Below, piece after piece: positions 7,142 through 13,580 of a stretch of DNA of 17,381 bases (position 1 is its first letter; every line of letters begins with the position of its first letter). The notes below the pieces were generated by a model, which made no database searches, was not told where the DNA came from, and saw only the letters and a list, made by a program, of their open reading frames with translations. Source of the stretch: CAZJAD01 sp964543855 (lineage in GTDB: Bacteria > Electryoneota > RPQS01 > DYHQ01); the NCBI GenBank assembly GCA_964543855.1, contig CAZJAD010000043.1:1-17381 (forward strand). The letters run 5' to 3'. Both the position numbers and the translations under genes were made by a program.

Positions 7142-8542
7142 CTATCGTTGTCCTTCTCCTCGAAGAACCACAAGAAGAGTCATGAGCAAGATTCGAAGAT
7201 CAAGAGCCAATGAAACATTCTCGATATAGTAGAAATCGTAACCCAGCTTCAGAGCGACATCTTCACTGGAAGTGCTGTACCGCAAGTGTACCTGTGACCA
7301 GCCAGTGATTCCCGGTGTGATATTGAGACGCCGCTCATAGAGTGGAATCTCTCGGGCGAATTTGTCCACAAACTCCCGTCGCTCAGGTCGCGGCCCTACC
7401 AGACTCATCTGCCCCGCCAGTACATTGAGGATTTGAGGCAACTCGTCCAGACGACAGGCGCGGATGAAACGACCCACCCGCGTGATGCGTGGATCGTCCA
7501 CTTTCGCCATCACCGGCCCACTCTCTGACTCGGCGTCTCGTCTCATGGAACGGAATTTCAATAGTGGAAACTCTCGTCCCTTCTTCCCGACACGCCTCTG
7601 CACATAAAAAACGCGACCGGGTGAGTCGAGCGGGATGAGAACACAGAGCACAAGCCAGATCGGCAGAGAAATCACGAGGAGAAAAAGGGATGCAATGATA
7701 TCGATCACCCGTTTCAAGGCGCGCTCGCCCAGTGGCAATATCTCCGGTTGAATTGCCACCAAAGGATGACCATAGACCCACCGCGGTCGAACGCTGCCGA
7801 GCAGAATGGGATACTGGTCCGCCGGAACAAACGCTCTCATGCCCTGCGGTGGAAGTGACCGCACCAGCTCCGGAAGCATGGCCTCATCGGATGGGTCGAG
7901 AGCAAGGAGAACCGTATTAAACGAATGCTGATCGCGCAGCACGGCCACATTTCGCGCAGAGCCCACGACCGGAAGTGATTCCCAGGTTGTCAGAGGATTG
8001 TCCTTTTCCGAGGCCACCCCTACCAAACCGAAACCCAGTTCAGGGAAATGCTTCACATGACTAAGGAATTCCTTGGCCCGAGCGCCCGTGCCAACCAGCA
8101 CGGTCGGCGAAAGGCCGATACCGTGGCGGCGCAGAAATTTCACAAGGGTGAGCAGGAGAACCCGATCCCCGGCCAGTACGAGGTAAGTCAAAGCCCAGTA
8201 GCTCAGCAACACGACCCGCGTGCTCGGCAAAGGGTCGCTGTACTCGAAGGTCACAAGAAAGAGCAAGAGAATTCCAACGACGGTGGTCTTGAACACATAG
8301 GTGACAATCTCACCTCTCCCCTGCGTGGCATCGAACCGGTAAAGGCCAAAGAATGCACCGATGAAAACCCAGTACGCGCAGAGGACGAGACTGGGAACAA
8401 GAAGCTCAACGGCGTACAAATGCAGCGGATTCACAAAGAGCCCGGTACGAAACCGAAGCAGGAAGGTCGCAAAGAAAGCGAACTCAAGCCCAAGTCCGTC
8501 CAAAACGAACAAGATGAATCGTAGTCTGGCTCGCTCATCCAT
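7142..8542 (-). CDS. Polyprenyl-phosphate sugar-1-phosphate transferase (WcaJ/EPS_sugtrans type)
   Basis: Initiating enzyme of surface-polysaccharide assembly. It transfers a sugar-1-phosphate from a nucleotide sugar to undecaprenyl phosphate at the inner membrane. The 466-residue form has four N-terminal membrane helices (about 8-135). A nucleotide-binding-like domain follows (TVLVGTGARAKEFL, about 147-262), then a re-entrant helix (about 280-302) and the catalytic bacterial sugar-transferase domain (about 303-460). Diagnostic motifs are KFRSM..DAE (329-337), DPRITRVGRFIR (350-361), the catalytic Asp-Glu pair D366-E367 in RLDELPQ, MSLVGPRPE (379-387) and PGITGWSQV (410-418). I start at ATG 8542 rather than a longer in-frame start at 8695. 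The extra 51 residues lie inside the upstream glycosyltransferase gene and resemble nothing in the family, and the ATG sits in an 8-bp ATGGATGA overlap typical of coupled genes. The sugar is not predictable. Confidence 0.95.
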   Translation of the reverse strand: MDERARLRFILFVLDGLGLEFAFFATFLLRFRTGLFVNPLHLYAVELLVPSLVLCAYWVFIGAFFGLYRFDATQGRGEIVTYVFKTTVVGILLLFLVTFEYSDPLPSTRVVLLSYWALTYLVLAGDRVLLLTLVKFLRRHGIGLSPTVLVGTGARAKEFLSHVKHFPELGFGLVGVASEKDNPLTTWESLPVVGSARNVAVLRDQHSFNTVLLALDPSDEAMLPELVRSLPPQGMRAFVPADQYPILLGSVRPRWVYGHPLVAIQPEILPLGERALKRVIDIIASLFLLVISLPIWLVLCVLIPLDSPGRVFYVQRRVGKKGREFPLLKFRSMRRDAESESGPVMAKVDDPRITRVGRFIRACRLDELPQILNVLAGQMSLVGPRPERREFVDKFAREIPLYERRLNITPGITGWSQVHLRYSTSSEDVALKLGYDFYYIENVSLALDLRILLMTLLVVLRGEGQR

Positions 8543-9752
8543 GGCTGGGCATGCATTTCGCAACCGACCCTTGAGGGGCCAGCACAGCATGGCAAAGCTG
8601 TTCGTATTCCTCGGCGCAGCGCCGAAGCGTGAAGTAATCCTGCACGCGCACTTGAGCCGCGTGCCCCATCGACTCGCGAAGCTCGCGATCATCAATCAAC
8701 CGTTCGATGGCTTGGGCCAGGCTTTGGACATTCCCTGACTTGAACACCAATCCTTCAAGTTCAGGACGAGCAGCCTCCATGCAACCTCCTGCCGATGAAA
8801 CCACACTCGGTTTCCCGTGCTTCATCGCCTCCAGAAGTGAAAGTGGCAGGCCTTCCGTTCGCGACGAGACGACATAGATATCCAGAGCAGAGAGGAAACC
8901 GCCCTTGCCATCCGTCGGCCCCAGGAAGCGGACGCGACCGGACACACCTAACCGCTCTGCAAGCATGTGAAGGCTCCGGCGGATGGAGTCTTGGCCCAAC
9001 ACATCGCCGCCGGCAATGGCAAGGAGAAGCTGAGGGTAGCGCGGTGCCAATAGAGCGAAGGCATGGATCAACAAGTCGAAGCCTTTGACTGGGGCGAAGA
9101 AGCCAAGTGAGCCGATGACAAGGGCGTCCGCGGGAATGCTCAACCGTGTGCGGCCCGCCTCGGCAGAAATCAAGGGATTGCCATTGGGGAGTCCGTTATG
9201 GATCCGCACGATGCGCCGTGAAGAGATGCCTATTCTCTCCAAATCCCGGCGTACAGAATCCGACACGGCGACCACTCGCGCCGCTGACCGCGTCGTCCAG
9301 AAGGCTCCCGCGCCGTGCCGCAGCCAGAGATACGGCTTCAAGTAGGGTCTGTCCTGCGTTTGGGGCGCGTATCCGAACTGCCTCCAGGAGCCGTGAATCG
9401 TCGCGATCCACGACGTGGACGATCTGCTCAACGCTCGGTGACACATGAGATTCGTCAGCGGAACATGGGAGTGAACGAGGTCGGGTCCAAACTGTCGAGT
9501 GGTCGCCGATAAGTCCGCGGTCGCGGTCTCCCAGCGAACTCGCCGCGGCAAACGGCTCCCTCCTTGCCCCATATCGGAACAGAATGTCGGAATTCCCGCT
9601 GCCCGAGCGGCTTCCGTGACCCGCCCGTCGATGAGTACATGAAGGGCTACCTCATGGCCCGCAGCCAGTTGGGCTTGGGCAAGGTACAGGCACACTTGCT
9701 CGGCTCCGCCGAGGTGAGGTGACGACAGTACATGGAGAATCCGCAAATTCAT
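8535..9752 (-). CDS. Family 4 (GT-B) glycosyltransferase
   Basis: A 405-residue retaining glycosyltransferase of the GT4 class, cytoplasmic or peripheral at the inner membrane. It probably adds one sugar to the lipid-linked repeat unit. The N-terminal half begins ILHVLSSPHLGGAEQVCLYLA with the glycine-rich GGAE acceptor-side loop. The segment DLVHSHVPLTN (91-101) and the hinge VAVSDSVRRDL (161-171) follow. The C-terminal half has GSLGFFAPVKGFDLLIHAF (214-232) and the donor-phosphate EX7E motif, E300 to E308, in SSRTEGLPLSLLEAMKHGKP. Length and domain order are normal and no membrane helix is seen. The ATG overlaps the GT2 gene stop (ATGA, 4 bp), and the gene's own stop overlaps the next gene by 8 bp, so three genes are translationally chained. 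Donor and acceptor sugars cannot be inferred. Confidence 0.94.
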   Translation of the reverse strand: MNLRILHVLSSPHLGGAEQVCLYLAQAQLAAGHEVALHVLIDGRVTEAARAAGIPTFCSDMGQGGSRLPRRVRWETATADLSATTRQFGPDLVHSHVPLTNLMCHRALSRSSTSWIATIHGSWRQFGYAPQTQDRPYLKPYLWLRHGAGAFWTTRSAARVVAVSDSVRRDLERIGISSRRIVRIHNGLPNGNPLISAEAGRTRLSIPADALVIGSLGFFAPVKGFDLLIHAFALLAPRYPQLLLAIAGGDVLGQDSIRRSLHMLAERLGVSGRVRFLGPTDGKGGFLSALDIYVVSSRTEGLPLSLLEAMKHGKPSVVSSAGGCMEAARPELEGLVFKSGNVQSLAQAIERLIDDRELRESMGHAAQVRVQDYFTLRRCAEEYEQLCHAVLAPQGSVAKCMPSHG

Positions 9753-10705
9753 GTCGGCAGACCTCGGCGGTACACAGCTCGCTCACGCGTTGCTGCTTCC
9801 AACCGTATCCGGGCATCTTCCCCAGCGCCGAGCATTGTAGCCAACCTCATCTGACATCTGCGAATGAGGAGAGCCGCCCTCATCCATCGCTGCAGCCGCT
9901 TCAGACCGGCCTCACCCTCGTACTTGTGGAAGTATCGCATAGCGCTTTCAGCGTGCGCTGTCCGCGCCTCGACGAAGTGTCGCGACACGATGGTTCCTCG
10001 ATGATGGCGCACCACCGCATCCTGAACCACATGAATCTCAAATCCCGCGTCCCAGACCCGGCGACACCAGTCAACTTCCTCAAAGAAGAGAAAAAAGCGA
10101 GTGTCCAGCTTTCCTACGGCCTCTCTCGCACTCTCGCTGATGACCAGCGCGCTTCCCTCCACCTGATCCACAGCATCCAGGGTCTTGACATCCCTGTCTC
10201 CGTAATAGTAATCGGCGAACAGGCATGACCGAGGGAGAAACCATGACAGGCGTGTATATTCGCAGAAGAGACGCCAGGGTGTGGGGAAGCGTCGTGCGGC
10301 AGGATAGGGAGAGCTACTCTCATCCACCATGCGCGGACCCACCACTCCCCAACTCGGATGAGCGTCGAGGGTGTCCACCAGCGTTTTCAAGGCTCCAGGC
10401 AGCACCTCGGTATCGGGGTTCAGCAGCATCGCGTGTCGCCCGCTCGCTGTCGCAAGGCCAAGATTGCAGGCGGCTGCAAATCCGATGTTCTTCCCCGCCC
10501 GGAGAACGCGAAAGTCCGGGTACTTCGCTTCCACCTCCTCCAGACTCCCGTCGGACGACCCGTTGTCCACGACGATGACCTCAAAGGCAAGCTCGTGCCC
10601 CACATTCCCGAGGGCCTCGAGGCACCCGAGTAAGACCGGCCCTCCGTTATAATTGACAACGATGACTGAAAGATCCAATGGCTGTACAATGCTTGCATTA
10701 CCCAA
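9749..10705 (-). CDS. Family 2 (GT-A) glycosyltransferase, rhamnosyltransferase-like
   Basis: A 318-residue inverting glycosyltransferase of the GT2 class, likely adding a sugar to the lipid-linked oligosaccharide on the cytoplasmic face. It has the canonical LSVIVVNYNGG start of the fold (12-22) and the nucleotide-binding VIVVDNGSSDGS (43-54). GKNIGFAAACNLGL (71-84), the metal-binding-site segment LNPDTEV (95-101) and the catalytic-base region FFEEVDWCRR (207-216) follow. The pattern resembles WbbL-like rhamnosyl- or galactofuranosyltransferases, but the donor is not certain. The start is uncertain: TTG at 10705 is the longest choice, lying 17 bp after the upstream stop, and a second TTG at 10678 would begin just before LSVIVVNYN. 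Neither has a good ribosome-binding site. The last codons overlap the GT4 start by 4 bp. Confidence 0.93.
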   Translation of the reverse strand: MGNASIVQPLDLSVIVVNYNGGPVLLGCLEALGNVGHELAFEVIVVDNGSSDGSLEEVEAKYPDFRVLRAGKNIGFAAACNLGLATASGRHAMLLNPDTEVLPGALKTLVDTLDAHPSWGVVGPRMVDESSSPYPAARRFPTPWRLFCEYTRLSWFLPRSCLFADYYYGDRDVKTLDAVDQVEGSALVISESAREAVGKLDTRFFLFFEEVDWCRRVWDAGFEIHVVQDAVVRHHRGTIVSRHFVEARTAHAESAMRYFHKYEGEAGLKRLQRWMRAALLIRRCQMRLATMLGAGEDARIRLEAATRERAVYRRGLPT

Positions 10706-10722
10706 CGGCCGGCTGCTCTGTA

Positions 10723-12156
10723 CTAACGCACCGGAGCCAATGCACCCATCTCCTGCTCAGCAAGCTCGCGGTCGTGCGACTCCTTCGCCGCGACCAGCCC
10801 TGCTAACCACCACAGCGGCACGAACGCCGCCGCACTGAGAAAAGTTGCCCCGAGAAGAAACGCTATCAAGCTGATGCGCAAGCCAATAGCGAGGTTGTCG
10901 GTGAACTCCACGGGTACGATGCGGCGATTCCGAGAACGGGTCGCCTGAAAAAGCGTTACGACAAAACCACCGAAGAACAGGAGTGACATGACTCCTCCCT
11001 CGGCGGCCAAATCGGCGTAGCTGTTGTGGGATAAGGTAGGGCGGCTCATACTGGTATAGTAAGGAGAATGGTAGTAGTAATTCCCCAGACCCACTCCAAA
11101 AGGAAACGCGTCCACGGCCATTTCAACGGCGCCCAGTAGTTGACGCTCTCGATTTCGAAGCGATGCATCCGCCTGACGAGAGGTCAGCGACTCGACTCGT
11201 TCCGCCAGATCGACGGGGAAGAATATCAGCACAAGACCTACAACGGAACCCACGACAAGAAGAATCCGAAGACGCCTGTGCTCATACCAGAGGCAGGCAA
11301 CCAGTCCCATGCAAGCGGAGAGCATGGCCGCGCGCGACAGACTGAACACAATGCCGGCAACGACCGCGGCGAATCCGACTGCGGCAATCGCTCTCACTGC
11401 GCCACTCAGACGCGTTCGCCACAGCGCAAAGGTCAGTCCCATAAGGGCGAGAAGAGCCAGGGCGAAGTAGTTCGGATCGAACCAGAGGCCGTAGAGTCTG
11501 GTTTTCTCGACAGCCACGACTCGAGACAGCTCCGCAGCGGCCCCGGTGAAGAAGAAGCGATAACCCGTGACAGCAGAAACCGCCACGGCGAAGACAGCTC
11601 CGGCGACGGCGGCCGAGGTGAGGTGCACGATCCTGCGATGATCCCGCGCTGCCTCAAGAATCAGGACAAAAACAAGGAAGCTTTTCAAGTACAGAGTGAG
11701 AGTGTACAGAGCAACTGCGCTGTCTTCGGCCCATACGATGCTCGCCACCATCCAGGCAAGCCATAGCCCAGCCCAGCGAAGCGCTGGCGGAAATCTCCAG
11801 GTCGGCTCCCAAGACAGCAACTTCCTTGCGGCGTAGGCCGACAGAGTCAGAATGACAATCGCCGTGTCAATGCCGGGGAACAGACTTGCCAAGCGGCCAA
11901 AGGTTGAGAAACTGACATAGAAGGCCCCGAGAATTGGCCACTGCACAAGAGCCGCCGCCCCCACAGCTCCTGCCAGAGCAAGGCCGATCAGACGGGCTTG
12001 TGGCGCGAAACGCCACACGATGAGGGCAGCCAGAAAGGCAACCGCCAGCCCCACAGCCAGGCCGTATTCGGTCTTCAGCCAGCGGCGCGGAAGGTCGCGC
12101 CAGTCCCGGAGCAATTGTCGCGTGATCCTTCCCTTTCTCCAAACAGATGAATCCAC
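10723..12156 (-). CDS. O-antigen polymerase/ligase family membrane protein (Wzy/WaaL type)
   Basis: A 477-residue polytopic inner-membrane protein with about ten or more hydrophobic helices. The periplasmic loop carries the Wzy_C-family signature: SLSRAAML at 272-279, then FGVGLGNYYY (353-362) and SHNSYADLAAEGG (376-388, H377-N378-x-Y380 with E386). These enzymes either polymerise lipid-linked repeat units (Wzy) or ligate the chain to lipid A core (WaaL). Placement next to a Wzz-type regulator and an initiating transferase favours polymerase. The start is a GTG at 12156, 25 bp after the wzz stop. AGAGG lies directly against it, closer than usual, and a stop codon two codons upstream prevents extension. 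A TTG fifteen codons in is the alternative. I infer the fifth component, a flippase, is encoded elsewhere. Confidence 0.9.
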   Translation of the reverse strand: MDSSVWRKGRITRQLLRDWRDLPRRWLKTEYGLAVGLAVAFLAALIVWRFAPQARLIGLALAGAVGAAALVQWPILGAFYVSFSTFGRLASLFPGIDTAIVILTLSAYAARKLLSWEPTWRFPPALRWAGLWLAWMVASIVWAEDSAVALYTLTLYLKSFLVFVLILEAARDHRRIVHLTSAAVAGAVFAVAVSAVTGYRFFFTGAAAELSRVVAVEKTRLYGLWFDPNYFALALLALMGLTFALWRTRLSGAVRAIAAVGFAAVVAGIVFSLSRAAMLSACMGLVACLWYEHRRLRILLVVGSVVGLVLIFFPVDLAERVESLTSRQADASLRNRERQLLGAVEMAVDAFPFGVGLGNYYYHSPYYTSMSRPTLSHNSYADLAAEGGVMSLLFFGGFVVTLFQATRSRNRRIVPVEFTDNLAIGLRISLIAFLLGATFLSAAAFVPLWWLAGLVAAKESHDRELAEQEMGALAPVR

Positions 12157-12181
12157 CCTCTAACCGTGTCACGAGGCACAC

Positions 12182-13393
12182 TTAGGATTCGTCCGTGCGC
12201 TTTCGCCGTCGGAGTGATTCCTTCAACGCCATCACCTTGGCATGTTGAGAGTGTTCAGGCTGGTCACTCGCCTTCCGGAATCCCTCGATAATCATCGCAA
12301 TCGCCAACGCGAACACGAAAGCCGCTGCCCCGGCAACGACAACCATCAGTCCTCGTCGAGGCCACGACCGCTTCGTCGGAGGCACCCCCCAGTCGATCGC
12401 CTGCATTGTGGGAGTTCGTCGCACCTCCGCAATCCGTGCCTGCTCATATTGCTGCATCAGATACTGGTAAAGGAGTTCCTGAACCGTGATATCCCGCAGG
12501 AGTCGCAGATAGGCTTCTCCATAGGAAGGAGCATCGCCAAGTGTTAGAATCAGCTTGTCCTCAGCCGATTTCTGGTGGCGGTTGACGAGTCGGCGCATCT
12601 GCGCCCGGACCCCCGCCAACTTGCGCTCCAACTCATCGACCAACGGATTGCCGGGTTCCATCATCTCCTTGGCAAGTGTTAACTCCAGCTCCGTTGTCAA
12701 GCGCAAAGCTTCGAGCTCTGCAGCCGTCTTGATGGTTGCCCTGACTTGCTCCTCCACATCGACAACGCCTGTTCGCTCTTGAAAAGAGCGCAGACTGTCC
12801 GCCAGCAACTCCAAGCGCTGGCGAGCGTCTTCCAGACGAGCCCCAATGAAGAGCTTGTCATGCGTGGCCTTCTGTGACTTCAATTCCTGGTTGCGCCGAT
12901 CGAGTTCCCGCGCGTAGAAGTTGGCCATGTCGGCAGCCGTCTTCGGATCGCCGGCACTCACGTCAATGCTGACCGTACCATCGCGCAGTTCGAATCGGAA
13001 TGTGGCGCAATTAAGAAGTACGTCGATAACGTCCTCGATGGGCGCCTTCTCCATTCTCCACACCTTGCGCAGGCCGAAGGTGTCAATCACCGTTTCGCTC
13101 ATCGAACGGCTTCGCAGAATCGTCAGATAGATTTCGCCCGGGAGAGCACCCATCTGCGCGGCAAAACCCGCGACGCCCGGCAAACCCGCCAGTTGTGAAG
13201 AGATGAAACTCGTCACATCCAGCGGCTCCTCCTGACTGGGGAAGATGGTAGCGGTTGCGGTGTAGCGCGCGGGCACCATGAGGGACACGATGGCAGTTAT
13301 GACGACGACGAGTGCCACTGCCAATACGATGAACCGTCGCCATCGCAAAACAAACGCAATGAAATCAAGTAGGTTTATTCGGTCAGAGATCAT
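12182..13393 (-). CDS. Polysaccharide chain-length determinant (Wzz/GNVR family, no kinase domain)
   Basis: A 403-residue polysaccharide co-polymerase that sets chain length by interacting with the Wzy polymerase at the inner membrane. The Wzz layout is clear. A short cytoplasmic N-terminus leads to a membrane helix (about 20-40), then PARYTATATIFPSQ at the membrane exit (41-54). A long periplasmic helical region follows with coiled-coil character (165-330). The proline-rich motif VPPTKRSWPRRG (337-348) precedes a second membrane helix (about 349-370). Only about 33 basic residues follow, ending RRRKRTDES, so the C-terminal tyrosine-kinase domain of BY-kinase fusions is absent. It is the first gene after a terminator and a strong promoter-like sequence and so probably heads the transcription unit. 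The ATG at 13393 has a weak GGGG ribosome-binding site and a leader of about 50 bases. Confidence 0.93.
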   Translation of the reverse strand: MISDRINLLDFIAFVLRWRRFIVLAVALVVVITAIVSLMVPARYTATATIFPSQEEPLDVTSFISSQLAGLPGVAGFAAQMGALPGEIYLTILRSRSMSETVIDTFGLRKVWRMEKAPIEDVIDVLLNCATFRFELRDGTVSIDVSAGDPKTAADMANFYARELDRRNQELKSQKATHDKLFIGARLEDARQRLELLADSLRSFQERTGVVDVEEQVRATIKTAAELEALRLTTELELTLAKEMMEPGNPLVDELERKLAGVRAQMRRLVNRHQKSAEDKLILTLGDAPSYGEAYLRLLRDITVQELLYQYLMQQYEQARIAEVRRTPTMQAIDWGVPPTKRSWPRRGLMVVVAGAAAFVFALAIAMIIEGFRKASDQPEHSQHAKVMALKESLRRRKRTDES

Positions 13394-13448
13394 TTTGTGC
13401 CCCGGCCGTCTTGTTCAAGTAACGCCTCAGTATTAAGTGAATACAATT

Positions 13449-13476
13449 TTTTAACATACGAATTCCGATGTTAAAA
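13449..13476. repeat. 28-bp near-palindrome over the wzz promoter core, candidate operator
   Basis: The 9-bp arms TTTTAACAT and ATGTTAAAA are perfect inverted repeats. The centre contains the palindrome GAATTC (13460-13465). In all, 24 of 28 positions equal the reverse complement. The element spans from the last base of the -35, across the spacer, over the whole -10. A dimeric repressor bound here would exclude RNA polymerase. It is AT-rich and lacks a following U tract, so it is not a terminator. Confidence 0.55.
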
Positions 13477-13481
13477 GTCAA
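13453..13481 (-). promoter_or_regulatory. Sigma70-type promoter of the polysaccharide operon
   Basis: On the minus strand, TTGACT (13481-13476, five of six matching the -35 consensus) and TATGTT (13458-13453, four of six matching the -10 consensus) are separated by exactly 17 bp. Transcription would start near 13446, giving a leader of about 50 bases before the wzz ATG. It lies immediately downstream of the ppiD terminator, as expected for the head of a new operon. Confidence 0.6.
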
Positions 13482-13500
13482 CAGGTACCCAACCTCTCTG

Positions 13501-13537
13501 AAAAAAGAACCGCCCAGCCTTCATCTTGGCCGCGCGG
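13501..13537 (-). terminator. Rho-independent terminator of the ppiD-like gene
   Basis: On the minus strand CCGCGCGGCC (13537-13528) pairs with GGCTGGGCGG (13519-13510) around an 8-base loop, with one mismatch and one G-U pair. The tract TTCTTTTTT follows. It lies about 44 bp after the ppiD stop and just upstream of the wzz promoter, separating the two transcription units. Confidence 0.8.
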
Positions 13538-13580
13538 CACATCACCCCTACTTCGACCGCAGTCCCTCCCCAAAACGCGA

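Noticed and set aside
8048..8738. Plus-strand frames of 158 and 125 codons opposite the sugar transferase
   Set aside because: Lys/Gln/Glu-rich antisense shadow of hydrophobic membrane-helix codons; no domain and no ribosome-binding site.
11140..11766. Plus-strand frame of 208 codons opposite the polymerase gene
   Set aside because: Antisense of a transmembrane protein gives the charged, Arg/Gln/His-rich composition seen here; the minus-strand gene carries real family motifs.
7142..13393. PEP-CTERM/exosortase-type polysaccharide locus
   Set aside because: No exosortase, PEP-CTERM substrate or PrsK/PrsR-like regulator is present; the genes fit an ordinary Wzx/Wzy-type assembly set.
13449..13476. 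The promoter palindrome read as a second terminator for ppiD
   Set aside because: Its stem is AT-rich with no following U run in the minus direction, and a good terminator already lies 25 bp upstream.
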